The notes: generated by a model from the letters alone, not told the origin. A stretch of 64,000 nucleotides of DNA from Zoogloea oleivorans (GCA_030157785.1 JAOAUC010000019.1:1-64000), one strand, 5' to 3'. Positions 54,391 to 63,860 are shown, counted from the first letter of the stretch. Translations and numbers: made by a program.

Positions 54391-54881
54391 AAACCCGCTA
54401 CCTGTTGATTCCCCTTGCCTTGCTGGCCGGCTGCGCCAGCCTGCCCAGCGGCCCGCGAGTGGCCGTCATGCCGGCGCCTGGAAAGCCATTCGAAGTCTTC
54501 GTGGCCGAAGATCACCAGTGCCGCAGCTTTGCTGAACAATCCATCGGTATGGCCCCGCAAGACCTGGCCACCCGGAACGTCGTCGGCAACGCCGCCGTCG
54601 GCACCGCAATTGGCGCGGCAGTCGGCGCGCTGGGCGGAGGACATAACGGCGCCGCGACCGGCGCAGCCGTCGGCATGGTTGCCGGCACCGCCAGCGGTGC
54701 GTCCCAGGCCGGCTATGCGGGCGCCGAAGCCCAGCGCCGCTACGACATTGCCTACCAGCAATGCATGTACGCCAAGGGCAACCAGCTTCCCAGCTACCCT
54801 TACGGTTATCGCCAGCCGGCCCCGGCCACCAGCGCGCCCTACTACGCTCCACCGCCCCCGCCGCCACCTCCCCCGCGCTAG
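54387..54881 (+). CDS. Glycine-zipper lipoprotein
   Basis: Lipobox LALLAGCASLP; NAAVGTAIGAAVGALGGGHNGAATGAAVGMVAGTASGA. Confidence 0.75.
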   Translation: MKTRYLLIPLALLAGCASLPSGPRVAVMPAPGKPFEVFVAEDHQCRSFAEQSIGMAPQDLATRNVVGNAAVGTAIGAAVGALGGGHNGAATGAAVGMVAGTASGASQAGYAGAEAQRRYDIAYQQCMYAKGNQLPSYPYGYRQPAPATSAPYYAPPPPPPPPPR

Positions 54882-54950
54882 GCCTTCAGACCCGTCGCGA
54901 GTGACTTCCCCTGCGCCCTCCGGCACAATCCGGGCGCAGGAGACCAGCGT

Positions 54951-56114
54951 ATGAAATTCGATGTACTCGTCGTAGGTGCCGGCCTTGCCGGCGCAGCCCT
55001 CGCAGCAGCCCTGCGCAGCAGCAGTCTCAAGGTGGGCATTATCGAAGCCCGCCCCCCGTCGCGCCCTGCCGGATGGGATCCGCGCATCTACGCCATCAGT
55101 CCCACCAACGTGGATTTCCTGGCCGACATCGGCATCTGGCAGCACCTCGACGCCAGCCGCATGGCCCCTGTCTACGACATGGAAATCCATGGTGACGCCG
55201 GCGGCAAACTGGATTTCTCAGCCTACGATTGCGGCCTGCGAGAACTCGCCTGGATCGTCGAATCGAGCCTGATGCAGCAGGAGCTGTGGGAAACGGTCAA
55301 ACGCCAGCACAACATCACGCTGCTCTGCCCCGCCGAACCCACCGCCCTCGTCATCGACGACAGCGCCGCGCGCCTCACCCTCGCCGATGGCCGACGCATC
55401 GAAGCCCGCCTGATCGTCGCCGCCGATGGTCGCGACTCATGGGTCCGCCAGGCGGCCGGCATCGGTGCACGCAACACACCCTACAACGAGAAAGGCGTCG
55501 TCGCCAACTTCCGCTGCGAAAAGCCCCATCGCAACACCGCCTTCCAGTGGTTCCGCAAGGACGGCGTGCTGGCCTATCTGCCGCTGCCGGACGGCCTCAT
55601 GTCGATGGTCTGGTCGGCACCGGACGAACTTGCCGACGAACTGCTCGCCCTGCCCCCTGCCGCCCTGTGCGCCAAGGTCGCCGAAGCCGGCGACTTCCGC
55701 CTCGGCGCGCTTGAGTTGGTCACCCCGGCAGCGGCCTTCCCGCTGCGCCTGATGCGCGTCGAAAGCGTGGTTCAGCCGCGCCTGGCCCTGATCGGCGACG
55801 CAGCACACGCCATTCATCCGCTGTCCGGCCACGGCATCAACCTGGGCTACCAGGACGCCCGCGTGCTGGCCGCCCAACTGGCCACACTACCCGCCTGGCG
55901 CGACCCGGGCGAGTTGTCCATCCTGCGTGCCTACGCCCGTGCCCGGGCCGAGGAAACCGCGCTCCTGCAATACACAACCCACGGCCTCAACCGGCTTTTC
56001 AAGCCCGCCGACCCGCTGCTGTCCGGCCTGCGCAATTTAGGACTGAACCTCACCAACCGCGTGCCGGTCCTACGCAATGCGCTGGTCCGCTATGCCATTG
56101 CGGGCCGCTTCTGA
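54951..56114 (+). CDS. UbiH/UbiF/VisC-family FAD-dependent ubiquinone biosynthesis hydroxylase
   Basis: VLVVGAGLAGAALAAALR; LIVAADGRDSWVRQAAG; LALIGDAAHAIHPLSGHGINLGYQDARVLA. Confidence 0.9.
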   Translation: MKFDVLVVGAGLAGAALAAALRSSSLKVGIIEARPPSRPAGWDPRIYAISPTNVDFLADIGIWQHLDASRMAPVYDMEIHGDAGGKLDFSAYDCGLRELAWIVESSLMQQELWETVKRQHNITLLCPAEPTALVIDDSAARLTLADGRRIEARLIVAADGRDSWVRQAAGIGARNTPYNEKGVVANFRCEKPHRNTAFQWFRKDGVLAYLPLPDGLMSMVWSAPDELADELLALPPAALCAKVAEAGDFRLGALELVTPAAAFPLRLMRVESVVQPRLALIGDAAHAIHPLSGHGINLGYQDARVLAAQLATLPAWRDPGELSILRAYARARAEETALLQYTTHGLNRLFKPADPLLSGLRNLGLNLTNRVPVLRNALVRYAIAGRF

Positions 56115-56156
56115 ACCCTCTCGCTTTTGAATCACCCTGCCCCCTGGAGATACTGG

Positions 56157-56885
56157 ATGAAACTCACCTTCGTGCGCTCGCTGCTTGCCACCCTTCTTTG
56201 TGCAGCGGGCCTCGCCCATGCGGCTGACGAAGCCTCGGTCAAGAAGAACCTGGAGAGCTTCCTCAACGCACCGGCCGTGGACAGCGTCAAGAAGACGCCC
56301 TACGGCGGGCTCTATGAAGTGGTGCTGAAATCCGGCGAGCTGCTGTACACCGACGCCAACGTGAGCTTCATCCTCGACGGCGCACTGATCGACGCCAAGA
56401 CCCGCAAGAACGTCACCCAGGCCCGCATGGCCCAACTGCAGAAGATCGACTTCGCCAGCCTGCCCCTCGATCAGGCGATCAAGCAGGTACGCGGCAACGG
56501 CAAGCGGGTCATCGCGAGCTTCGAAGATCCGAACTGCGGCTACTGCAAGCGCCTCGCCAAGGACCTGCAAGGGCTGAAGGACGCCACCGTTTACACCTTC
56601 CTGTACCCGATCCTCAGCCCGGACTCCACCGAGAAATCAAAGAACATCTGGTGTGCCAAAGATCGCTCCGCGGCCTGGAACGACTGGATGACGGCCGGCA
56701 AGGTACCCGCTGCCGCCGCGGCCGGCTGCGACACCAGCGCCGTCGACAAGAACGTCGCCCTCGGCCAGAAGATCAAGGTGAGCGGCACGCCGACCATCTT
56801 CACTGCCGACGGCAACCGTCTGCCCGGCGCCGTTCCCCTTGCCCAGCTGGAACAGGCCATGACCCAGGCCGCCGGCGGCAAGTAA
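56157..56885 (+). CDS. dsbC: DsbC family disulfide isomerase
   Basis: Signal peptide; FEDPNCGYCKRLAKDLQGL (CxxC); VSGTPTIFTADG cis-Pro. Confidence 0.9.
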   Translation: MKLTFVRSLLATLLCAAGLAHAADEASVKKNLESFLNAPAVDSVKKTPYGGLYEVVLKSGELLYTDANVSFILDGALIDAKTRKNVTQARMAQLQKIDFASLPLDQAIKQVRGNGKRVIASFEDPNCGYCKRLAKDLQGLKDATVYTFLYPILSPDSTEKSKNIWCAKDRSAAWNDWMTAGKVPAAAAAGCDTSAVDKNVALGQKIKVSGTPTIFTADGNRLPGAVPLAQLEQAMTQAAGGK

Positions 56886-56906
56886 GCCACCAGCCGGCCT
56901 GCACGC

Positions 56907-57773
56907 TCAGGCCGCCTCGCGAGGGCGGCGCGGCCTGGGCAGCGGCAGGCAGGCGGGCGCAGGACGCCCGACCAGATAGCCCTGCAGCCAATCCACGCCA
57001 GCATCCCGGGCCACCTGCAACTGCAAGGGATTTTCGATGCACTGGCAGGCCACCAGGGCACCCAGGCGGCGAATCTCCCCGTTGAGTTCCGTCATCACCC
57101 GCTTGGCCAGGCTCAGATGCCCGGCATGGCCAATCAAGCTGCGATCCAGCTTCACGATGTCCGGCGCCAAGGATTCCAGCCGCTCCAGATCCGCCGTGTG
57201 GCGCCCAAAGTTGTCGATGGCGATCCGGTAACCCCGCTCCCGGTAACCCGCCAGCGCCCGCACCAGCCGGGGCAGGTTCTCGAAACCGTCATCCGACACC
57301 TCCATCACGATCCGCTCCGGCGTCAGCCCGCAACGAGTCAGGATGGACTCGAACACCTGGCCATGGTGTTCGCGCACCGCACGCAGCAACTGGGGATGAA
57401 CGTTCAGGGACAGGAAGCCGCCGTGCTGCTCCCGCTCCTGCAAAAAGTTCAGGGCGTGCAGCGTGCGTACCAGGCGGTCGAGATGCACCAGCTCCTCATC
57501 ACCCCGGGCACTGAGGAAGACTGCCGACGGCGGCAAGTCGGGCTCACCGCCTTCCAGCAACTGGAGATGGGCCTCATGCCCGATCACCTGCCCGCTGGCA
57601 CTGGCCACCACCGGCTGGAACAGGGTGCCCAGCAAGCAGTTGCCGAATCGTACCTGTACCCGGCCATCGGCCAGTTCGAAACTGTCTTCACCCGCTCCAC
57701 CGCTGGTCAGCCGGCTGCGCTTGTTGAAGTAATGGACGAGTTCGGTCAGGGGCACGGGAGTCTCCGGATGCAT
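56907..57773 (-). CDS. EAL-domain protein, probably degenerate
   Basis: 288 aa; FQPVVASASGQVIGHEAHLQL, LSLNVHPQLL, IVMEVSDDG, YRIAIDNFG, PDIVKLDRSLIG. Confidence 0.8.
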   Translation of the reverse strand: MHPETPVPLTELVHYFNKRSRLTSGGAGEDSFELADGRVQVRFGNCLLGTLFQPVVASASGQVIGHEAHLQLLEGGEPDLPPSAVFLSARGDEELVHLDRLVRTLHALNFLQEREQHGGFLSLNVHPQLLRAVREHHGQVFESILTRCGLTPERIVMEVSDDGFENLPRLVRALAGYRERGYRIAIDNFGRHTADLERLESLAPDIVKLDRSLIGHAGHLSLAKRVMTELNGEIRRLGALVACQCIENPLQLQVARDAGVDWLQGYLVGRPAPACLPLPRPRRPREAA

Positions 57774-57893
57774 GCGAGTACGGTGGCGTCAAAAATACGG
57801 ACGCGAGCTTCGCACGATACGGGGCACGTCCAGACTGACGAACCAAGAATTTACGCAAAAGTTATTACAAATCTACGGACTCACCCATCCGCA

Positions 57894-59123
57894 CTAACGG
57901 GGCACCTGATCCCGCGGCCACAGCACCCACATTTCGCCCTTCTGACGCATTCGTCCGGCCAAAGCGCCGGCCTCGGCACCGAAACCCCAGTAGAAGTCGC
58001 CCCTGACACCGCCCTTGATCGCGCTGCCCGTATCCTGGGCCAGCATCAGCCGCTGCAGCGGCTGAGCGCTGTTCGGATGGGTGGTGGCCAGAAACACTGG
58101 CGCACCCAGCGGAATACTGCGCGGATCGACCGCCAGGCTGCGCCCTTCCGTCAACGGCTGGCCGAGCGCGCCCACCGGCCCGGCGTTCGAGCTCGGCCCT
58201 TCACGGAAAAAGATGTAGCTCGGGTTGGCATTGAGCATTTCCTGCAAGCGGTTCGGATTGGCTTTAGCCCAGTTCTTGATGCCCTCCATGGACGCCTGCT
58301 CGACCCGCAACTCCCCCTTGTCGGCCAACCAGCGACCGATCGACTGATAGGGATGGCCGTTGGTGTCCGCGTAGGCAAGGCGAACCACGCTGCCATCGGG
58401 CAACTGCACCCGCCCGGACCCCTGCACCTGCAGGAAAAACAACTCGACCGCATCCTCGGCATAGAGAATCGTCTTGCCGGCGAACTTGTCCTTGAGCCGG
58501 TCCACATCGGCACGGGAATAATACGGCACGACCTTGTTACCGACGAGCCGGCCACGCACCCGCTGGCCCTTCAGATCCGGATACACCTCTCCGAGATCAA
58601 CGCTCAACAGATCATCCGGCACCCCCAGCACCGGCCAGGCGTAAGCCTTCGAGCGGGTCCGGCTACCCTTGATCAAGGGCTCGTAATAGCCCGTGATGAG
58701 GCCTTCGCGGCTCCCGTCCGGATTCACCACGCGCCAGGGAAGCAGCCGCGCTTCCATGAAGCTGCGCACTGCCGCTACTGCGGGGCGTTCGCCCAGGCCG
58801 CGGGCCGCCTCGCACACCGGCTGCCACACGGCCTGCCTGGCCAGCGCCCGGCACGAAGCCTGGAAGGCCGGCCACGCCTCGCCCAGCGGATCATTCCCCC
58901 AGCCGGGCAGATCGCCCCAACTGGCTGACAGCAGCGGCCTGCCAAGGGGCAGCGGTGCCGGCGCCGTACCGGACGCAATCGGCGCGGTTGACGGCGTCGC
59001 CACCGGCGCAGCGGGCTTGCAGCCCGGGCAACCCGGCTCGCTTGCCGGCCTCGGCGCACTCGCGCAGGCCGACAGCAAAAGCACGGACAGAACAAGGGAA
59101 AGGCGGGGAAAAGTACTAAACAT
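57894..59123 (-). CDS. mltA: Membrane-bound lytic murein transglycosylase A
   Basis: Lipobox VLLLSACAS; LITGYYEPLIKGSRTRS; FFLQVQGSGRVQLPDGSVVRLAYADTNGHPYQSIGR; LAQDTGSAIKGGVRGDFYWGFG. Confidence 0.94.
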   Translation of the reverse strand: MFSTFPRLSLVLSVLLLSACASAPRPASEPGCPGCKPAAPVATPSTAPIASGTAPAPLPLGRPLLSASWGDLPGWGNDPLGEAWPAFQASCRALARQAVWQPVCEAARGLGERPAVAAVRSFMEARLLPWRVVNPDGSREGLITGYYEPLIKGSRTRSKAYAWPVLGVPDDLLSVDLGEVYPDLKGQRVRGRLVGNKVVPYYSRADVDRLKDKFAGKTILYAEDAVELFFLQVQGSGRVQLPDGSVVRLAYADTNGHPYQSIGRWLADKGELRVEQASMEGIKNWAKANPNRLQEMLNANPSYIFFREGPSSNAGPVGALGQPLTEGRSLAVDPRSIPLGAPVFLATTHPNSAQPLQRLMLAQDTGSAIKGGVRGDFYWGFGAEAGALAGRMRQKGEMWVLWPRDQVPR

Positions 59124-59233
59124 GGATGGGGTAAACTCGCGGTTTGCAATCAATACCCGCCCGAGTATAACCACCGGTTCGCCGGCCCGGGCCCTGCGCG
59201 GCCCGAAAAACAAGGATACGGACGCCCCTTCCC

Positions 59234-60097
59234 ATGACTGACCTGACCCAGTTCCTCACCCACGCCGAACAGCTCCTTGAGCGCCTCGAACACCTCCTCC
59301 CGGCCGCCCCGAGCGCCCCCGACTGGAACGCCTCGACCGCCTTCCGCTGGCGCCGCAAGGGCAACGGGGCCGCCCTGGTAGCGATCCCGCGCCCGCACCA
59401 GATCCGCCTCGACAACCTGCAGGACATCGACGACAAGAAGGAGCGCATCGTCGCCAACACGCGCCAGTTCCTGGCTGGCAAGCGGGCCAACAACGTGCTC
59501 CTAACCGGTGCCCGGGGCACTGGCAAGTCCTCGCTGGTCAAGGCCCTGCTGACCGAATTCGCCGACCAGGGCCTGCGCCTCATCGAGGTGGACAAGGACG
59601 ATCTGATCGACCTGGCCGACATCGTCGAGCTGGTCGAAGGCCGCCCCGAGCGCTTCATCATCTTTACCGACGACCTCTCGTTCGAGGACGGAGAGCCGGC
59701 CTACAAGGCCCTCAAGAGCGTCCTCGACGGCTCCGTCGCGGCGGTATCGGAGAACGTGCTGATCTACGCCACCTCCAACCGCCGTCACCTGATGCCGGAA
59801 TACTTCGACGAAAACGCTGCCACCAAGCACAAGGACGGCGAGGTGCATCCTGCCGAGGCGGTCGAAGAGAAGATCTCCCTGTCCGAGCGCTTCGGCCTGT
59901 GGATCTCCTTCTACCCCTTCAGCCAGGACGAATACCTGAAAGTGGTTAGCCACTGGCTGGGCGAATTCGGCGTGCCGGCCGACGCCATTCCCACATCCCG
60001 CGGCGAGGCCCTCCAATGGGCGCTCATGCGCGGCTCGCGCAGCGGCCGGGTGGCCTGGCAGTTCGCCCGCGACTACGCCGGACGGTTCGAAGCATGA
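59234..60097 (+). CDS. DUF815 AAA-type ATP-binding protein
   Basis: NNVLLTGARGTGKSSLVKALLTEFADQGLRLIEVDKDDLIDL; FIIFTDDLSFEDGEPAYKALKSVLDGSV; IYATSNRRHLMPEYF. Confidence 0.9.
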   Translation: MTDLTQFLTHAEQLLERLEHLLPAAPSAPDWNASTAFRWRRKGNGAALVAIPRPHQIRLDNLQDIDDKKERIVANTRQFLAGKRANNVLLTGARGTGKSSLVKALLTEFADQGLRLIEVDKDDLIDLADIVELVEGRPERFIIFTDDLSFEDGEPAYKALKSVLDGSVAAVSENVLIYATSNRRHLMPEYFDENAATKHKDGEVHPAEAVEEKISLSERFGLWISFYPFSQDEYLKVVSHWLGEFGVPADAIPTSRGEALQWALMRGSRSGRVAWQFARDYAGRFEA

Positions 60098-61032
60098 AGA
60101 AGATTGTGCATGTGGCGGCCGCGGTGATCACCCGGCCGGATGGCAGCTTCCTGGTCGGCCAGCGCGCCGCCGACACCTTCTACCCGGGCTACTGGGAGTT
60201 TCCCGGCGGCAAGGTCGAAGCCGGCGAAACTCCGCGGGAAGCCCTGATCCGTGAGCTGAACGAAGAGCTCGACATGGAAGTGGACGTAGCCTGGCCGTGG
60301 CTGACACGGGAGCACGTGTACGAACACGCCCACGTCAACCTGCACTTCTTCGAGGTGCCGGCCTGGCACGGCGAAATCCATGACCGCGTCCACGCCGCCC
60401 TGAGCTGGCAGCATGCCGACACAATGAGCGTCGCACCAATGCTGCCCGCCAACGGCCCTATCCTCAAGGCCCTGCGCCTGCCGCGGATCATGGGCATCAC
60501 CCACGCGGGCGAGATCGGCATCGACGCCCAACTGGCACAACTCGACACCGCCCTGACCGGCGGCCTGCGTCTGGTGCAGATCCGCGAGCCGGATCTGGCG
60601 CCGGCAGAACGGGAAGCCTTCGCCCGGGCTGTTGTTGGACGTTGCCGGCGCGCGGGCGCCATCGCGCTGGTGAACGGGGATCTCGAACTGGCCCGGCTTA
60701 TCGGCGCCGATGGCGTGCACCTGCCCGGCCATCAACTGACGGCGCTGGAGTCACGGCCGGATTTCGAATGGGTCGGGACCGCCTGCCACAGTCGCGCAGA
60801 GCTGGAAAAAGCCGCCGGACTCGAACTCGATTACGCGCTGCTCGGCGCCGTCAAACCGACCCTCACCCACCCGGAACGGCCGGCGCTCGGCTGGGAGGCC
60901 TTTAGCGAAATGGTGCGTACGCTGCCGCTGCCTGTGTTCGCCCTCGGCGGGCTGACACCCGAAGAGCTGAACACGGCGAAGGCCGCCGGTGCCCACGGCA
61001 TTGCGGCGATCCGGGCGATCTGGAAGGACTGA
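60094..61032 (+). CDS. Nudix (MutT-like) hydrolase fused to thiamine-phosphate-synthase (ThiE/TenI)-like domain
   Basis: Nudix box GKVEAGETPREALIRELNEEL; C-terminal LRLVQIREPDL...GADGVHLPGHQL...FALGGLTPEELNTAKAAGAHGIAAIRAIW. Confidence 0.9.
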   Translation: MKKIVHVAAAVITRPDGSFLVGQRAADTFYPGYWEFPGGKVEAGETPREALIRELNEELDMEVDVAWPWLTREHVYEHAHVNLHFFEVPAWHGEIHDRVHAALSWQHADTMSVAPMLPANGPILKALRLPRIMGITHAGEIGIDAQLAQLDTALTGGLRLVQIREPDLAPAEREAFARAVVGRCRRAGAIALVNGDLELARLIGADGVHLPGHQLTALESRPDFEWVGTACHSRAELEKAAGLELDYALLGAVKPTLTHPERPALGWEAFSEMVRTLPLPVFALGGLTPEELNTAKAAGAHGIAAIRAIWKD

Positions 61033-61068
61033 AAAGGGAGAGTGTGGACTGGGAGGCCCGACAGCCGC

Positions 61069-61275
61069 TCAGTGACCGGGACGGGCGAGCGGGTCGGTTT
61101 CGTCGTCGAGGGGCGTTTCCCCTTCAACCCGATAGGCATCCGAAGCCCAGGCGCCCAGATCGATCAGGCGGCAACGGTCGGAACAAAAGGGACGATGAGG
61201 GCTTTGCGGCCCCCACACGACACTGGCGCCACAAGTCGGGCATTTGACCTGGCGCGGCTTGGTGGTTTCGTTCAC
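61069..61275 (-). CDS. yacG: DNA gyrase inhibitor YacG (zinc-binding)
   Basis: [41 protein letters not shown]. Confidence 0.95.
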   Translation of the reverse strand: MNETTKPRQVKCPTCGASVVWGPQSPHRPFCSDRCRLIDLGAWASDAYRVEGETPLDDETDPLARPGH

Positions 61276-61677
61276 AGATTGCAGAAAGTAATATTGAAAA
61301 ACAACATAAGCTATTGTTTTTTATATAGGATTTAGAAGCCTATTTTCGGCAGCTACACATCCAGCTACACACATTCGCAGAGCGTCTGCTGACGTGCTCA
61401 GCGGCACGTTCTGCTGCGAGCTAGCTCACGAAGATGCTGTGTGCTCAAGAGCTTCGTGCTGATTATCGGTTGAGCACCCACGACGTGTTCACATCGTCTC
61501 GAGAACATGGCCTCTCGCAACAAGGCAAGGGACTAAGGAGACTCAGCCAAGCAGACGCAGACAGGCCGCGTTTGCTCCCACACCCGACGGAGAACGCCCT
61601 CTGAACTGGGCCAGACAGCAGGCTACATATACTAAACTGTACTACATTTTGTACATATCACTTAGCTGGAGCCTGCC

Positions 61678-61974
61678 ATGGCTTTCTCAGTCAATGACGT
61701 AATTCCACTTTCCCAAGCCAACCTGTCAGAGCTAGCCGACCAGGTCGAAGCCGGTGCAGAGAAGATCATCACCAAGAACGGCGAGAGCTACGTCGCTCTG
61801 ATCGACGCTCAACGACTCGATCACTACCACCGCATTGAGCGGGCTCAAATCTATCTTCAACTGCTCGATGAAGCAGGTAAAGGACTTGACGACATCGCAG
61901 CAGGTCGCGTTGCAGACGCCACGACTGCCTTGCAGGCAATCAAGCGACGCAGAGCACTCAAGACGAGCGGCTGA
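61678..61974 (+). CDS. Type II antitoxin, Phd/YefM family
   Basis: MAFSVNDVIPLSQANLSELADQVEAGAEKIITKNGESYVALIDAQRLDHYHRIERAQIYLQ. Confidence 0.88.
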   Translation: MAFSVNDVIPLSQANLSELADQVEAGAEKIITKNGESYVALIDAQRLDHYHRIERAQIYLQLLDEAGKGLDDIAAGRVADATTALQAIKRRRALKTSG

Positions 61975-61977
61975 CCA

Positions 61978-62049
61978 ATGCCGTCCGAGTAAAGCGCAGT
62001 CAAATTTACCAAACACTTTGAGTGCAATCTCAGGGACATCGAACGCCTC
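61978..62049 (+). pseudogene. 5' remnant of RelE/ParE-type toxin; in-frame TAA at codon 5 and cut off at the IS end
   Basis: ATG CCG TCC GAG TAA AGC GCA GTC AAA TTT ACC... reads MPSE*SAVKFTKHFECNLRDIERLS; 3 bp after the antitoxin. Confidence 0.6.
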
Positions 62050-62794
62050 TCAAACGCCCCAGGTTTCCTCGACGGTCCCGTTCCTCAAAAGATACCGCCG
62101 TTCGTACTCGACCAGCGACAGTTGGTCGTTGTTGCTGTGCCTGCGTTTCGGGCTATAGAACAACTCAATGTAATCGAACACATCCGCCCGTGCCGCGTCC
62201 AGGGTCAGGTAAATCTGGCGCTTGATCCGCTCTCGCTTGAGAAGCTGGAAGAAGCTCTCAACCACGGCATTGTCGTGGCAGTTTCCGCGCCGGCTCATGC
62301 TCGGTTTCAATTGATGCGCTTTGAGGAAGTCCTGCCAGTCGTGGCAGCTGAACTGGCTCCCCTGATCGGAATGCACCAGCACCTCCTGCACGGGTTTTCG
62401 GCGCCAGACCGCCATCAGCAAGGCGCCGATTCCATCCCGGCCCACGGCATGCGAGTGACCAGCCAACGATCTGCCGTGAGAACAGATCCAGCACCACCAA
62501 CAGATATAGCCAGCCCTCGTGCGTGCGGATGTAAGTGATGCCGGTTAACCAAACCGTGTTGAGTTCAGCAACATCCAAAGCCCGCTTGAGGTGGTTCGGT
62601 GCCACTACCGCCGGCTTCCCGCTGCGAAACCCGGGCCGACGAGCGTAGCCCGTCTGGGACCTCCAGCTGGCCTGACGCATCAGCCGGGCCGCCACTTCCG
62701 CGACCGGATGACCCCGATCCGTCACCTGACGGACCGCCTCGGTCTTGAACACTTCCGTGAAACGTTGCTGCGACTTCTTCGCTTCCATGAACAT
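62050..62794 (-). pseudogene. IS3-family transposase remnant (OrfA N-term joined to OrfB, frameshifted)
   Basis: MEAKKSQQRFTEVFKTEAVRQVTDRGHPVAEVAARL joined to RRPGFRSGKPAVVAPNHLKRALDVAELNTVWLTGITYIRTHEGWLYLLVVLDLFSRQIVGWS, then frameshift to VLVHSDQGSQF...NAVVESFFQLLKRERI. Confidence 0.88.
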
Positions 62795-62851
62795 CTCCGA
62801 TTTGCCTCAGTTGTGAGGCCACAGGGTGTCTAGGAAACCCGGGGCGATTCA
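62050..62851 (-). mobile_element. Degenerate IS3-family insertion element with terminal inverted repeats
   Basis: Imperfect TIRs cgccccaggtttcctcgac (62055-62073) and revcomp of gtctaggaaacccggggcg (62828-62846), 17/19 matching; OrfA and OrfB fragments between. Confidence 0.85.
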
Positions 62852-63002
62852 TTCTCAAGTTCGTACAAGACGATGAGTCAAACGCGCACCTCAACTTGTC
62901 GAAGCACGTTCTATCTACTATACATAGTTAGAAGTTTGTCCCGACTAAAGACTCACGCCAAGGGGCATACTCTTACCACATAACTCGCTCACAGGAGAGA
63001 TC

Positions 63003-63860
63003 ATGGCAAACCTTTGGCTTGACTCAATCATTGGCAACGCGGCACTTCAGACATCCGAGTACGGGCCGCTTGAGGACGCAGCTAAGTGTTTGTACCCTGA
63101 TGGTTTGTACAGTCAGGCCAAAACGCTTTTCAATCAGATCGCTACAAATACCGAAACATCGGACCGATCAGTAAAAATCGCGAGACTCGGACTCGCCGAT
63201 CTTGAAATGCTTGTCGGTGACATGCAGAATTCAAAGCAGCTTTATCTCTCCCTCCAACCAGCTTTTTCGACACACTCCGAGCCTGGCGCATCTGCATTGA
63301 TTCTCAAACGGCTGGGCTGGATTGCGGGAAGCTTCGATGATTTTAATGAGGCACAGAAGCACTTAGATGAGGGATTTAAGCTAGTAGCTTCTGGACAAAG
63401 CCCATATGCTCATGCGTTCCTTGAGTACGCACAGGCAATGGTCATTTTTAAGCAAGGGCGATTTTCTGACGCTCTTGCCTTCGCGACTCAATGCGAAGCA
63501 CGACGGTGGTCAATTGGTGACACACATGGGGTTGCAGCCGCTCGCGTTGGGATTGCGAAAATTTCATTCGCAATGGGGAATATCGGACGGGCATGTGAGG
63601 CCATGAACTCTGCCCTTGAGCTTTTCGCAACGTTGAAGAATGACGCCTGCGTGGCAGCTGTCTCTACGCACATGGGAGCTCTTGCGGGAGCCATTTTGAT
63701 AGATCGTGCGAAATTTGCTGGCGCTTTGCCTGGCTGCTCGGGTGCCGATGGAGGAGCCGCTATTCTGAAGGCACTGAAAGCGTTCACCAGCACGGGGAAG
63801 CGCACGGAGCCGAATCCAGTAAGAGTTGTCGTTCGATCTGTGGACTCGTGGCCGGGCTAA
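63003..63860 (+). CDS. TPR-like helical repeat protein, function unknown
   Basis: 285 aa; SD AGGAGAG upstream; repeats such as LGWIAGSFDDFNEAQKHLDEGFKLV / FLEYAQAMVIFKQGRFSDALAFATQCEARR / VGIAKISFAMGNIGRACEAMNSALELF. Confidence 0.65.
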   Translation: MANLWLDSIIGNAALQTSEYGPLEDAAKCLYPDGLYSQAKTLFNQIATNTETSDRSVKIARLGLADLEMLVGDMQNSKQLYLSLQPAFSTHSEPGASALILKRLGWIAGSFDDFNEAQKHLDEGFKLVASGQSPYAHAFLEYAQAMVIFKQGRFSDALAFATQCEARRWSIGDTHGVAAARVGIAKISFAMGNIGRACEAMNSALELFATLKNDACVAAVSTHMGALAGAILIDRAKFAGALPGCSGADGGAAILKALKAFTSTGKRTEPNPVRVVVRSVDSWPG

